This document shows positions 12,144-20,822 of a DNA stretch of 64,000 nt, piece by piece. Under the pieces are notes generated by a model, which was given only the letters and a program-made list of their open reading frames with translations, did no database searches and was not told the origin of the DNA. This stretch comes from ZC4RG30 sp039917615 (GTDB taxonomy: Bacteria; Pseudomonadota; Gammaproteobacteria; Steroidobacterales; Steroidobacteraceae): positions 1 to 64,000 of the forward strand of contig JBDSJD010000017.1 of the NCBI GenBank assembly GCA_039917615.1. The letters run 5' to 3'. The translations under genes were made by a program, and so were the position numbers. How positions within the stretch are numbered: the stretch's first letter is position 1; every line of letters starts with the position of its first letter.

Positions 12144-12572
12144 ATGTCAGAACACGTGAAATGTATTGTGGTGCACGGTTTGAACATCGGCCAGACGCGC
12201 GACGGTGAATACACGATAGTGCGCTTTACCGATGGCGACGATGCCGTATGTATTGCGGTTCCCGCCAACGGCGGTGTCACCCACCTTGTCGAACAGCTGC
12301 TGCGATTTGCGGTCGATACTCGGGCTTCGCAACTGATGGATGAGGCTTCCGGGAAGCCTCACTTCACCGAAGAGGGATTTAGAACAGAAAAGTCGCCGCA
12401 CGTTCACCTGATCGACAACTGCGATGTGCGGCGCACCGAGGTCTCGCGCGTGGCGGACCTACGCACCGACACCGGCGAGATACTGCCCTGTGTGCTGGAA
12501 CCTGATGTCGCCCAGCAGCTCGCGGCCGCGCTGACCCAGGCTTGCGCACCACCGCCCAGGTACAACGCCTAA
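12144..12572 (+). CDS. Hypothetical protein
   Basis: 142 residues, no signal peptide, no membrane segment and no family I recognise. The N-terminal half looks beta-rich (VKCIVVHGLNIG, EYTIVRFTDGDDAVCIAV), with a helical C-terminus. Translation is well supported by AAGGAG seven bases before the ATG and by its position 12 bases after the esterase gene. Possibly a small cytosolic partner of that esterase, but this rests on position only. Confidence 0.7.
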   Translation: MSEHVKCIVVHGLNIGQTRDGEYTIVRFTDGDDAVCIAVPANGGVTHLVEQLLRFAVDTRASQLMDEASGKPHFTEEGFRTEKSPHVHLIDNCDVRRTEVSRVADLRTDTGEILPCVLEPDVAQQLAAALTQACAPPPRYNA

Positions 12573-12587
12573 CCATTGAACAATCCG

Positions 12588-13520
12588 TCAGTCGATAGTC
12601 TTCGCCACCCTGAATCCCAGGTAGTCGCGGCCGCGCGTATTGGCCGGATATGGTGCGCCGCGACGTGCCGAGCGCTGCATGTATGGATTGCTGGTGAAGG
12701 TTCCGTTGCGGAATACGCGCACGGAGCAGTCGCCTTCCGTGCTGGCGCTGCCATCGGTGGGTGAGTGTTTCATGTCCGCCTCGTAACAATCCTGCGTCCA
12801 TTCAAAAACATTGCCGTGCATGTCGTGGAGACCCCAGGCGTTCGGTGGGAACGACGCCACGGGCGCAGTTTCGTTCAGCCATTTGTCCCCTGCCTCGGCG
12901 TACGGACCGCGCACGCCGTTGCCACGCAAGCCGAAATTGCCGTGGTTGTAGTCGATGGTGTTGCCCCAGGGGAATGCAGTTGTGGTGCCCGCGCGCGCTG
13001 CGTACTCCCACTCGGCCTCAGAAGGCAGTCGATATGCGTCATCATTCCCCGTCTTCCAGTTGAGCCACCCGACGAAACGTTGGGCGTCGTACCAGCTCAT
13101 TCCAACCGCTGGCCGTGTGCCACGCCCGTAGTCTTTGTATTGGGCATTGGGCGAGCCATCTGCATTACTGCGCAGCGCCAGATCGATCCCGGCGCCCTCA
13201 CACCAGTTGTCGCGAATGCATGCCTCCCACTGATTCCAGGTTACAGGCGTGGTAGCGATGGCAAAGGTACGGGTGATGGTGACACGATGCTGCGGTTCGT
13301 CAGTGTCGCGCTCGGCCTCATTCGATGGCGAACCCATCATGTAGGTGCCTGCGCGCAGCACCACAAGTTCAGGGCAGTTCTGGCATTCCTTGACGTGATC
13401 GCCAGGCTTTGCTGCCTTCGCGCGTGCCTGACCTGCGACCGCAATCGGTGCGGCCAAGGCGGCGAGAGCGACGGCAAGCAGCAGCAGCCGCGTGTAGGCA
13501 GTACAAGTGGTGTGAATCAT
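12588..13520 (-). CDS. Exported FGE-sulfatase-fold protein (SUMF1-like)
   Basis: 310 residues with a Sec signal peptide (LLLLAVALAALAAPIAVAG). The body is the formylglycine-generating-enzyme fold: GTYMMGSPSNE, PQHRVTITRTFAIATTPVT, PAVGMSWYDAQRFVGWLN, RLPSEAEWEYAARAGTTT, GLHDMHGNVFEWTQD, RSARRG and LGFRV. The C-terminal region where true FGE places its catalytic cysteine pair has no cysteine here (LGFRVAK), so oxidation of sulfatase cysteines is unlikely. Many such proteins are binding or regulatory modules. Start ATG 13520 has AGGAGG upstream. Single gene, divergent from the GGDEF-EAL gene. Confidence 0.88.
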   Translation of the reverse strand: MIHTTCTAYTRLLLLAVALAALAAPIAVAGQARAKAAKPGDHVKECQNCPELVVLRAGTYMMGSPSNEAERDTDEPQHRVTITRTFAIATTPVTWNQWEACIRDNWCEGAGIDLALRSNADGSPNAQYKDYGRGTRPAVGMSWYDAQRFVGWLNWKTGNDDAYRLPSEAEWEYAARAGTTTAFPWGNTIDYNHGNFGLRGNGVRGPYAEAGDKWLNETAPVASFPPNAWGLHDMHGNVFEWTQDCYEADMKHSPTDGSASTEGDCSVRVFRNGTFTSNPYMQRSARRGAPYPANTRGRDYLGFRVAKTID

Positions 13521-13678
13521 GATCCCTCATTCCTCCTTAGGAAAATGGTGTTCTGCAAGAGCCTATATCAAATTTGAGAGGAACCAAATAAAGTGTTCCC
13601 CACAAAGCACAAATCGGGGTTGCGGCGCCGAGCGCAGTCTTCGCAACTAGATTCCTTGATCCAACACAAAGGAATGCC

Positions 13679-16009
13679 GTGCCCTGGAAAGACTCATTGA
13701 AGCGCTCGGTTGGGCATCTCCTGGAACCCTGGATACTGTTTCCTTTTGTGGCAGTGGTGCTGCTGGCGGTAGTGTGGGGCACGACCTTCAGTCTGATCCG
13801 CACCAAGCGCGCAGCTGCCGAACAGGCCGGCGCGGCGTCGAGCAAGGAGCTTCTTGACACTTACGAGGCGCAGGTCGTGCGTGCCCTGGGCGAGATTAAG
13901 CAGACCCTGAACCTCGTCAAGTTCTGGCACGAAATTGACACTAGCAAGCATCAACTATCGGAACTCGCCGCCAACGAATTGTTGCCACCGGGCCTGATCT
14001 TCGAGGTCAGCGTCGCTGATCGGGTCGGCTTAATCGTCGAAAGCACCGGCCAGCTTGTGGGGCAGCACATTGCCGCTCAGGACTACTTCCGTCTGCAGCG
14101 GACCGCGCCGGACCTGCTTATCGGGCAACTTCCACCTGGCCCTACACCCGACGCGAATCTGAACTTCAGCCTCAGGCTGAACACGCCTGCCGGCGAGTTT
14201 GATGGCGTCACTGTTGTTTCAGTGGGTGCGGCCTACTTCGTGAGCGCATACGAGGCGTCCGACTTTGGCGAGCACGGCGTGCTCGGAATGTTTGGCCACG
14301 ATGGCGTATTCCGTGTCAGGCGAACTGGGAATGCCGTCGCTTCTGGCGAAGTCGTCGACCATGCGTCCACCACTCCTGCGGGGAACGCCGTTGAGACAGA
14401 TGTCAGCATATCCACGAGCAGGCTGGATGGAACACGGCGCTGGACCAGCGCGCGCGAACTTTACGACTTCCCGCTGGGGGTAATGGTCGGCCTTTCCGTG
14501 GAAGAGGCCCTCGCCCCTCTGCATCGTGACATCCGCACATACATCTGGCGGGCTTCGATCGGGAGCATTTTTATCGCCTCGCTGGCAGGTTTTCTGGGAC
14601 GCATGAGCTGGCGGCTTTCGCAGTGGCGGCGGCGTGAAGCTGTCACCAATCTTGCCCATGCCGAACGGGTGGAGTATCTCGCCTATCATGACGGGCTGAC
14701 CGGACTGCCAAACCGCAGCATGTTCAGCATGCTATTGATCAAGAGCCTGAACGAGGCACGTCGCTATTCAAGACAGCTGGCCATTGCATTTCTTGATCTG
14801 GACCGCTTCAAGCAGATCAACGACACACTGGGGCACGAGGCCGGCGATCAACTTCTGCGCGAGGTCGCCACCAGACTCAGGGGCTGCGTGCGCGACAGCG
14901 ATATGGTCGCCCGCCTGGGTGGCGACGAATTCGTGGTGATCCTGCCGGACGTGAGTGATGGACAGTACGCCTCGGTTGTCGCCCAGAAGATACTGACGGT
15001 CATTGCCAGGCCGTTCATGCTCATCGGTCAGGAGTTTCGCATCACAGCCAGCATTGGCATCAGCATCTTTCCCGAGGACGGGCTGGATGAGCAGACTCTT
15101 ACCAAGAACGCCGACATTGCCATGTACCAGGCCAAGATGGAGGGCAAAAACAGGTTCCAGTTCTATTCCCATGAGCTCAACGCCAACAACCTGGAAAGAT
15201 TGGCTCTGGAAGCGAATCTGCGGCATGGACTCGAGCGCAACGAATTCCAGCTTCACTACCAAGCCCGACGCGACATCATCAGCGGCCAGATCACAGGCAT
15301 GGAAGCGCTGCTGCGTTGGGAGCACCCCGATCTCGGGACGGTTGCGCCGATGCGATTCATTCCGGTGGCCGAAGAAACCGGACTGATCGTGCCGATCGGC
15401 AAGTGGGTACTCAAGACCGCCTGCCTGCAGAACATGATCTGGCAGAGCCAGGGGATGCAGAACCTGGGCATCGCAGTCAACCTGTCGCCAAGGCAGTTCT
15501 CCGACGAAAACCTGGTGCGCGATGTCGCCGCCATCCTCGAGGCTACTGGCATGCCGCCCCATCTGCTGGAACTGGAAATCAACGAACGGATGCTGACGCA
15601 GGACGTCGAGAAAACGCTGCGGACCCTTGGCCTTCTCAAGGCTACGGGGGTGCGAATCGCGATCGATGATTTCGGAACTGGCTACTCGTCGCTCGCCAAT
15701 TTGCAGCGCTTTCCGCTCGACACGATCAAGATCGATCGGTCGCTGGTCCGCGATCTGGCAGCGAACAGCGACAACAGGGGGTTGGCGGACGCGATCATTG
15801 CGATGGGCAAGAGTCTGGCCTTGACTGTGGTTGCGCAGGGCGTCGAGACGCGGGAGCAGGCGGAATTTCTGCGCGATCACGCCTGCGATGAACTGCAGGG
15901 CTTCTATTTCAACAAGCCGCTGCCCACCGACAAGTCAACGCAGCTATTGCTTGCGCAGACCGCCGGGATCACATACACCGGTAAGCGCCTCGTGCTGAAG
16001 GGCGACTAG
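13679..16009 (+). CDS. Membrane-bound GGDEF-EAL protein with periplasmic sensor
   Basis: 776 residues. One transmembrane helix at about residues 17-38, a periplasmic Cache/dCache-like sensor to about 290 (RVGLIVESTGQLVGQHIAAQ), a second helix at about 295-313, then a GGDEF domain with intact GGDEF near residue 414 and an EAL domain with MEALLRWEH near 540 and DDFGTGYSSL. RDSD five residues before GGDEF matches the RxxD inhibitory I-site. Both activities (c-di-GMP synthesis and breakdown) look possible; which dominates cannot be told. GTG 13679 has AAGGA six bases upstream. The gene converges on a small PstS-like gene with an 11-base gap. Confidence 0.93.
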   Translation: MPWKDSLKRSVGHLLEPWILFPFVAVVLLAVVWGTTFSLIRTKRAAAEQAGAASSKELLDTYEAQVVRALGEIKQTLNLVKFWHEIDTSKHQLSELAANELLPPGLIFEVSVADRVGLIVESTGQLVGQHIAAQDYFRLQRTAPDLLIGQLPPGPTPDANLNFSLRLNTPAGEFDGVTVVSVGAAYFVSAYEASDFGEHGVLGMFGHDGVFRVRRTGNAVASGEVVDHASTTPAGNAVETDVSISTSRLDGTRRWTSARELYDFPLGVMVGLSVEEALAPLHRDIRTYIWRASIGSIFIASLAGFLGRMSWRLSQWRRREAVTNLAHAERVEYLAYHDGLTGLPNRSMFSMLLIKSLNEARRYSRQLAIAFLDLDRFKQINDTLGHEAGDQLLREVATRLRGCVRDSDMVARLGGDEFVVILPDVSDGQYASVVAQKILTVIARPFMLIGQEFRITASIGISIFPEDGLDEQTLTKNADIAMYQAKMEGKNRFQFYSHELNANNLERLALEANLRHGLERNEFQLHYQARRDIISGQITGMEALLRWEHPDLGTVAPMRFIPVAEETGLIVPIGKWVLKTACLQNMIWQSQGMQNLGIAVNLSPRQFSDENLVRDVAAILEATGMPPHLLELEINERMLTQDVEKTLRTLGLLKATGVRIAIDDFGTGYSSLANLQRFPLDTIKIDRSLVRDLAANSDNRGLADAIIAMGKSLALTVVAQGVETREQAEFLRDHACDELQGFYFNKPLPTDKSTQLLLAQTAGITYTGKRLVLKGD

Positions 16010-16020
16010 TTGGCGACGCT

Positions 16021-16446
16021 TCAGGGTATTTCCCTGATACTCGCATCCAGCTGCGCGCGGTCGATATATCCTATGGCAGATGGATTTTCGGCGATGCGTT
16101 TCTTCAGCTCTGCAATGTTTGCCCCCCACAATGGCGGCCGCCCTCTTCCGGTGAAGATGATCTTCGACCAGTGGGCCTTCATCTGGGCCGCAGTTTTTGC
16201 GGCGACCTTCGTATAAAACTCATCACGTGCAGACGAGCCTTCTGCCTGGTCAATGGGCAGAGCCGCGGTGCCATCCGGGAATCGGCGCACCTTCCCCAGG
16301 AAGATATCCGCGACTTGGGTCTTGCTCAACGTCTTGACCTGGTTCTTCGATGAGACTACTGCAACGACTTCCGCCACGGCGTTGCCGCCATAAAGGCAAA
16401 AGGTAAGGCAGACTGCCCAAATCCATGCGTAGTTAATAAATTTCAT
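16021..16446 (-). CDS. Small exported PstS-like periplasmic binding protein
   Basis: 141 residues with a signal peptide (about residues 1-25, cleaving after AVA). The mature part resembles a truncated PBP-like domain of phosphate-binding type: LSKTQVADIFLGKVRRFPDG, then RDEFYTKVAAKTAAQMKAHW and ENPSAIGYIDR. It is about half the size of a full PstS, so it probably corresponds to one lobe. No ABC transporter genes are present. Proteins of this kind often lie beside c-di-GMP or porin genes; its neighbour is a periplasmic-sensing GGDEF-EAL protein, which suggests but does not show a ligand-relay role. Confidence 0.8.
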   Translation of the reverse strand: MKFINYAWIWAVCLTFCLYGGNAVAEVVAVVSSKNQVKTLSKTQVADIFLGKVRRFPDGTAALPIDQAEGSSARDEFYTKVAAKTAAQMKAHWSKIIFTGRGRPPLWGANIAELKKRIAENPSAIGYIDRAQLDASIREIP

Positions 16447-16584
16447 GGCAGGTCCATCACTACGAGATCGAGATTGACACCTCCGAGCCTTAATCTGTAG
16501 CCAGCAACCAGGCCGTCGTTATTACCGACGGACGCTAGATCATAGACCTCCCCAGGGGTGTACCTAGTGATTCAGCGTACGATT

Positions 16585-16620
16585 TACATTGCCGCCGCGA
16601 TGTGCGTCAACGTACATTGC
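16585..16620. repeat. Direct repeat TACATTGC x2 upstream of the Crp/Fnr-like gene
   Basis: TACATTGC occurs at 16585-16592 and 16613-16620, 28 bases apart, within the 227-base non-coding gap. CGTAC also occurs twice. It could be a regulatory site for the following regulator gene; nothing else is recognisable in this gap. Confidence 0.3.
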
Positions 16621-16673
16621 AACCCTTACAATCGACCGGCGCGCGCGGACGCATCCATGGAATGGAGATAGAC

Positions 16674-17390
16674 ATGCACACCAAAATCGCGACTCCCCCT
16701 ACCCACGACAACCTCCTGTTAGCCGGCCTGCCGCCCGCGGAGCGGGCGCGACTCACCGACGCCCTTGAGCTGGTGCCCCTGGCGCTCGGCCAGGTTCTCT
16801 ACGAATCCGGCGAATCGATGAGTCACGCCTACTTTCCGATCGACTGCGTCGTCTCCCTGCTCTACGTGATGCAGAACGGAGAGTCCGCGGAAATCGCCAT
16901 AGTGGGTAATGAGGGGATGATTGGTATTGCGCTATTCATGGGCGGCGACTCGACCATGAGCCGGGCAATCGTGCAGAACGCCGGCCATGCTTACCGCCTG
17001 AAAGCGCAGGTGCTGAAAGGCGAATTCCAACGCGGCAACGCGCTGAGCCACTCGTTACTCATATTCAGCTCGGCATTGATCACGCAGATGGTGCAAACAG
17101 CAGCCTGCAATCGACATCACACTGTAGACCAACAACTGTGCCGGTGGATGCTGCTGAGCCTTGACCGACTGCCCACCTCGCAGATCACGATGACGGCAAC
17201 GCTGATTGGAAACATGCTGGGCCTCGAGACCGACCAGGTCTCAGCCGCGGCCGGCGCCTTGAGCAGGGCCGGATTGATCCGGTACGACAATGGCGAGATC
17301 ACCGTGCTTGATCGCGCAGGCGTTGAGGATCGGTCTTGCGAGTGCTACGGCGTAGTCAAGCAGGAGAGTGATCGACTGTTCGGCGGGTGA
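16674..17390 (+). CDS. Crp/Fnr-family transcriptional regulator
   Basis: 238 residues. N-terminal cyclic-nucleotide-binding-like beta-barrel (LGQVLYESGESMSHAYFPIDCVVSLLYVM, GNEGMIGI) and a C-terminal winged helix (MTATLIGNMLGLETDQVSAAAGALSRAGLI). The barrel lacks the usual phosphate-binding-cassette arginine-serine pair of true CRP, and no Fnr-type N-terminal cysteine cluster is present, so cAMP or iron-sulfur sensing is not supported. ATG 16674 (MHTKIATPP) has GGAG seven bases upstream; the open frame begins at 16602. A histidine kinase gene follows 89 bases downstream on the same strand. Confidence 0.88.
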   Translation: MHTKIATPPTHDNLLLAGLPPAERARLTDALELVPLALGQVLYESGESMSHAYFPIDCVVSLLYVMQNGESAEIAIVGNEGMIGIALFMGGDSTMSRAIVQNAGHAYRLKAQVLKGEFQRGNALSHSLLIFSSALITQMVQTAACNRHHTVDQQLCRWMLLSLDRLPTSQITMTATLIGNMLGLETDQVSAAAGALSRAGLIRYDNGEITVLDRAGVEDRSCECYGVVKQESDRLFGG

Positions 17391-17479
17391 AGGGGAGAGA
17401 AAAGACCAGCTACGTACAGATCAATCGCTGGGTGCGGTACCGCACGGAACAAGCCCGGGTGTAAGAATACGCTCACGAA

Positions 17480-18667
17480 GTGCTACACGACTTCCTTACA
17501 GACAACAGGGCGGATTTGATTCAGCGGTGCCGCCTTAGCGTCGCACGGAGGCTTGCGCCCGCATTGCCCGCCACGGGGCGGGACCACGGCATCCCGCGCT
17601 TCCTGGACCAGCTTATCAAGACCTTGCAAGTCGAGCAGACGTCTCCCATGGAGAGTCTGAAAATCTCCGGCCCCCCGGACGGCGGACCGTCTTCGTCCGA
17701 GATTTCGATGACCGCGGCATTGCACGGGCGTGAGCTATCACAACAGGGTTTCACGGTTGATCAGGTTGTGCACGACTATGGCGATCTCTGCCAGGCAATT
17801 ACGAGTCTGGCAGCTGAGCATGGCGCGCCCATCGAAATGGAAGAGTTTCGGACTCTCAATCGCTGCCTGGATAACGGCATTGCCGATGCCGTCAAGGAAT
17901 ATGTTTTTCAGCGCGATGCCGTGCGAGAGGTCAAGAGCGCCAAAGCTTTGAATGAACAGCTCGGATTTCTCGCGCACGAACTGCGAAATCTCATTCACAC
18001 TGCAGCGCTTGCCCTCATGGCCATCAAAACGGGCAACGTGGGAACAACCGGCGCGACCGCAGCCATGCTCGATCGATCCCTGGTTGGCATGCGCAATCTT
18101 GTAGATCGATCCCTCGCTGACGTGCGTGTTGCAGCGGGGATGCCTCCACGAGCCGAATTGATCTCCTTGGCCGATTTTGTGGCCGACGTAAAGGTCTCTG
18201 CTTCGCTTGAGGCGCAGATGCGCGGATGCAAATTCACAGTCGGCGTTGTTGACCCCGAACTGGCGCTCGATGTCGACCGGGACATCCTGTTATCGGCGGT
18301 GGGGAACCTCCTTCAAAACGCTTTCAAATTCACGCAGCGGCATACCGAAGTCTCTTTGAGCGCCTACGCTGCCGCGGATCGCATCCGGATTGACGTGGAG
18401 GATCACTGCGGTGGGCTGCCTCCGGGAGCCGTAGAAGATGTGTTCGTGCCATTCAAGCAAATCGGCAAGGATCGATCTGGTCTCGGGCTGGGTCTGGCAA
18501 TCTGTCGGCGCAGCGTCGAAGCCAACAATGGAGTTCTCCGGGTTCGCGACATTCCGCACTCCGGGTGCGTATTTACGATCGATCTGCCCCGGCACCTGAT
18601 GCCGGGTGCGCGCGAAAGCACCGAACAGACAGACGCCTTGGAAGGCGTTCACGCACACAGAAGCTGA
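17480..18667 (+). CDS. Soluble sensor histidine kinase with RsbRD-like N-terminus
   Basis: 395 residues without membrane segments. The N-terminal ~150 residues resemble the RsbR/RsbRD N-domain (LTDNRADLIQRCRLSVARRL). The kinase part has the H-box FLAHELRN (His near residue 167), N-box LLQNAFKFTQ, D-box DHCGGLPPG and G-box SGLGLGLAI. No response-regulator gene adjoins, so the partner is elsewhere or the Crp-like regulator upstream belongs to the same circuit. The start is GTG with a weak ribosome site, and a later start remains possible. Ends 28 bases from a convergent gene. Confidence 0.88.
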   Translation: MLHDFLTDNRADLIQRCRLSVARRLAPALPATGRDHGIPRFLDQLIKTLQVEQTSPMESLKISGPPDGGPSSSEISMTAALHGRELSQQGFTVDQVVHDYGDLCQAITSLAAEHGAPIEMEEFRTLNRCLDNGIADAVKEYVFQRDAVREVKSAKALNEQLGFLAHELRNLIHTAALALMAIKTGNVGTTGATAAMLDRSLVGMRNLVDRSLADVRVAAGMPPRAELISLADFVADVKVSASLEAQMRGCKFTVGVVDPELALDVDRDILLSAVGNLLQNAFKFTQRHTEVSLSAYAAADRIRIDVEDHCGGLPPGAVEDVFVPFKQIGKDRSGLGLGLAICRRSVEANNGVLRVRDIPHSGCVFTIDLPRHLMPGARESTEQTDALEGVHAHRS

Positions 18668-18695
18668 GCAGTTGGAGCGCTCCTGGGATCCCTTT

Positions 18696-19127
18696 CTAAA
18701 TCAATAGCGGCTGCTTCCTGAGCATTTCAGACTCCCAATTCAGAAGCGGCAATTGGTGACCGAGGTATTCGAGGATGCGATTTCGCTCTTCTGCGCGGGC
18801 TTGACGAGCTTGCGTCCACGCAATCACCACCATCACTGGCAGGCGGGACTGTTCGCAATATAGATCCCTGATCCAGCCATGAAGCGGGCGCAGCTTCGGG
18901 GATTTGATCCACCACGGCAATTCATCGGGCAGCCAGAGTTTTGCGGTATTCAGGTGCTGCAAATATCTTCGGCGCGGGCAGGCGGTCTGGCCAACGTACC
19001 GCACACACTGCATGTCCCGGGGATCGGCCAAGGTATAAATCGCGGCATCATCGGGAATGACGCCGGAATGATCGAGTATGTGCGAGGCACTCCGCGCGCG
19101 GATGCTACGCGCAATCTGGGGGTTCAT
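18696..19127 (-). CDS. GIY-YIG-like nuclease domain protein
   Basis: 143 residues. The core matches a divergent GIY-YIG domain: AIYTLADPRD for the first motif, VRYVGQT for the second, the arginine in CPRRRYLQHL, and the later NRILEYLGHQLPLLNWE with the Glu/Asn pair that binds metal in this family. Small stand-alone GIY-YIG proteins act in DNA repair, restriction or mobile elements; no mobile element is visible here. ATG 19127 (MNPQIARS) has GGAG eight bases upstream. It lies divergently beside a Nei-type glycosylase gene. Confidence 0.68.
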   Translation of the reverse strand: MNPQIARSIRARSASHILDHSGVIPDDAAIYTLADPRDMQCVRYVGQTACPRRRYLQHLNTAKLWLPDELPWWIKSPKLRPLHGWIRDLYCEQSRLPVMVVIAWTQARQARAEERNRILEYLGHQLPLLNWESEMLRKQPLLI

Positions 19128-19291
19128 CCCCGGGTCTCCGTCACTGCTGGGCGGGCGCAACTATGCCTGCTTACTGTATATCTGTACAGTGCCGAATTTG
19201 AGGAGAAAATCGGCCGTGTAGGCGCCGTCCGCCTTTCCCAGGGGATTCTGGCCGCTACGTACGACGCCGCCTGCAGGCGGTAATCGCGCTC

Positions 19292-20086
19292 GTGCCCGAA
19301 GGCCCCACCATCGTCATCCTGCGTGAAGAGGTCGCCCGTTTTGCGGGCCGCAAGATCCTGCGCGCTGAAGGTAACGCCAAGATCGACATGTCCCGGCTGG
19401 TTGAACAGAAGATCACGAACTTCCGCAGCTGGGGCAAGCACTTTCTGGTGGAGTTGCCGGAGGTTGCGGTGCGCGTGCACTTCCTCATGTTTGGCAGCTA
19501 CACGATCGATTCTCGCAAGGACCGCGAACCCCGCCTGCGGCTTACTTTCCGAGGCGGCGAGATCAACTTTTACAGCTGCGCAGTGCGCCTGGTGGAAGGC
19601 GCCCTCGATGAATCCTACGACTGGACGGCCGATGTAATGTCGGACGAATGGAATGCCGGGGCAGCGCGCAAGAAGCTTCGCAGCATGCCCCAGACTTTCA
19701 TCTGCGACGCACTGCTGGACCAGGATGTTTTCGCAGGTGTCGGCAACATCATCAAGAACGAAGTGCTGTTCCGTGTACGCGTGCATCCGCTGTCGACGGT
19801 AGGCGCGCTGCCAGTTACGAAACTGCGCGCAGTAGTCGAACAGGCGCGGCACTACAGTTTCGAGTTCCTGGAGTGGCGGCGCGCATTCGTGCTGCGCAAG
19901 CATTGGCTGGTGCATAACAAGGGCACCTGCCCTGACTGCGATGGCAAATTGACACGCGCGTGGCTCGGCACCACGAACCGGCGCAGTTTCTTCTGCGAGC
20001 GCTGCCAGAAGCGCTACGGTAAAGCGCGAAAGCCGGCGGGCGCGCAGCGGTCTGCCAAGGTCAGCGTGCGGAAAAAGAAGTCGTGA
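19292..20086 (+). CDS. nei: Fpg/Nei-family DNA glycosylase (endonuclease VIII-like)
   Basis: 264 residues. It begins with the canonical MPEGP, giving the catalytic Pro1/Glu2 after Met removal. The helix-two-turn-helix region DQDVFAGVGNIIKNEVLFRV and a C-terminal zinc finger (CPDC ... CERC) are intact. It excises oxidised bases and nicks AP sites. The start is GTG at 19292, fixed by the conserved N-terminus. A basic lysine-rich tail follows the zinc finger. The stop overlaps the GTG of the DUF72 gene by four bases (GTGA), so the two are translationally coupled. Confidence 0.93.
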   Translation: MPEGPTIVILREEVARFAGRKILRAEGNAKIDMSRLVEQKITNFRSWGKHFLVELPEVAVRVHFLMFGSYTIDSRKDREPRLRLTFRGGEINFYSCAVRLVEGALDESYDWTADVMSDEWNAGAARKKLRSMPQTFICDALLDQDVFAGVGNIIKNEVLFRVRVHPLSTVGALPVTKLRAVVEQARHYSFEFLEWRRAFVLRKHWLVHNKGTCPDCDGKLTRAWLGTTNRRSFFCERCQKRYGKARKPAGAQRSAKVSVRKKKS

Positions 20087-20799
20087 TCATCATTGCCACG
20101 GCGGGATGGTCGATTCCGCGCACCTCTGCCGCCGACTTTTCTGGCGAGGGTACACATCTGCAGCGCTACTCCAGGGTGCTGCGCGGTGCGGAAATCAACA
20201 CATCCTTCTATCGGGACCACGCGAGCGAGACTTATGCGCGCTGGGCGAAGCAGACGCCGCGGGCATTCCGGTTCGCTGTGAAACTGCCGCGCGGGATCAC
20301 ACATGACGGGCGGCTGCGGGCGGCGCGACGTCCGCTGCAGGAATTTCTCGACGGCATTGCCGGACTCGGCCAGCGGCTCGGGCCTGTGGTGGTGCAGTTG
20401 CCGCCTTCGCTCGCTTTCGAACCTGGGGTTGCGCGCAAGTTCTTCACTCTGCTGCGCGCGCAGCACGATGGTCCCGTGGTGTGCGAGCCGCGGCATGCGA
20501 GCTGGTTCGAGGCAGCGGCGGGTGCGCTGCTGGTGCGCCACCGCATCGGCCGTGTCGCCGCAGACCCGGCCGTGGTGCCTGCCGCAGCGCTGCCAGGAGG
20601 CTGGCCGGGGATCGTCTATTACCGACTGCACGGTTCACCACGAAAATACTGGTCGAGCTATGAAACGGAGCGGTTGGCGCAGTGGACACAGGCACTGAAA
20701 TCGCTGCCGCGCGGCACACCCGCCTGGTGCGTGTTCGACAACACGGCGTCCGGCGCCGCCGCCAGCAACGCACTGCAGATGCGGACAATGTTGAAATAG
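20083..20799 (+). CDS. DUF72 (YecE-like) protein
   Basis: 238 residues, TIM-barrel-like family DUF72. Visible signatures are TAGWSIPR at the N-terminus, YSRVLRGAEINTSFYRDH, FAVKLPRGITHD, LGPVVVQLPPSLAFEP, VCEPRHASWF and YYRLHGSPRKYWSSY. The biochemical role of DUF72 is not established. It overlaps the end of the glycosylase gene (GTGA), which fixes the start and implies shared expression with a base-excision repair enzyme. Confidence 0.88.
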   Translation: MIIIATAGWSIPRTSAADFSGEGTHLQRYSRVLRGAEINTSFYRDHASETYARWAKQTPRAFRFAVKLPRGITHDGRLRAARRPLQEFLDGIAGLGQRLGPVVVQLPPSLAFEPGVARKFFTLLRAQHDGPVVCEPRHASWFEAAAGALLVRHRIGRVAADPAVVPAAALPGGWPGIVYYRLHGSPRKYWSSYETERLAQWTQALKSLPRGTPAWCVFDNTASGAAASNALQMRTMLK

Positions 20800-20822
20800 C
20801 AGTGGCAGCCAACCGGTTCCTG

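Noticed and set aside
14768..15880. Open frame of 370 codons on the minus strand
   Set aside because: Antisense to the GGDEF-EAL core, no family features.
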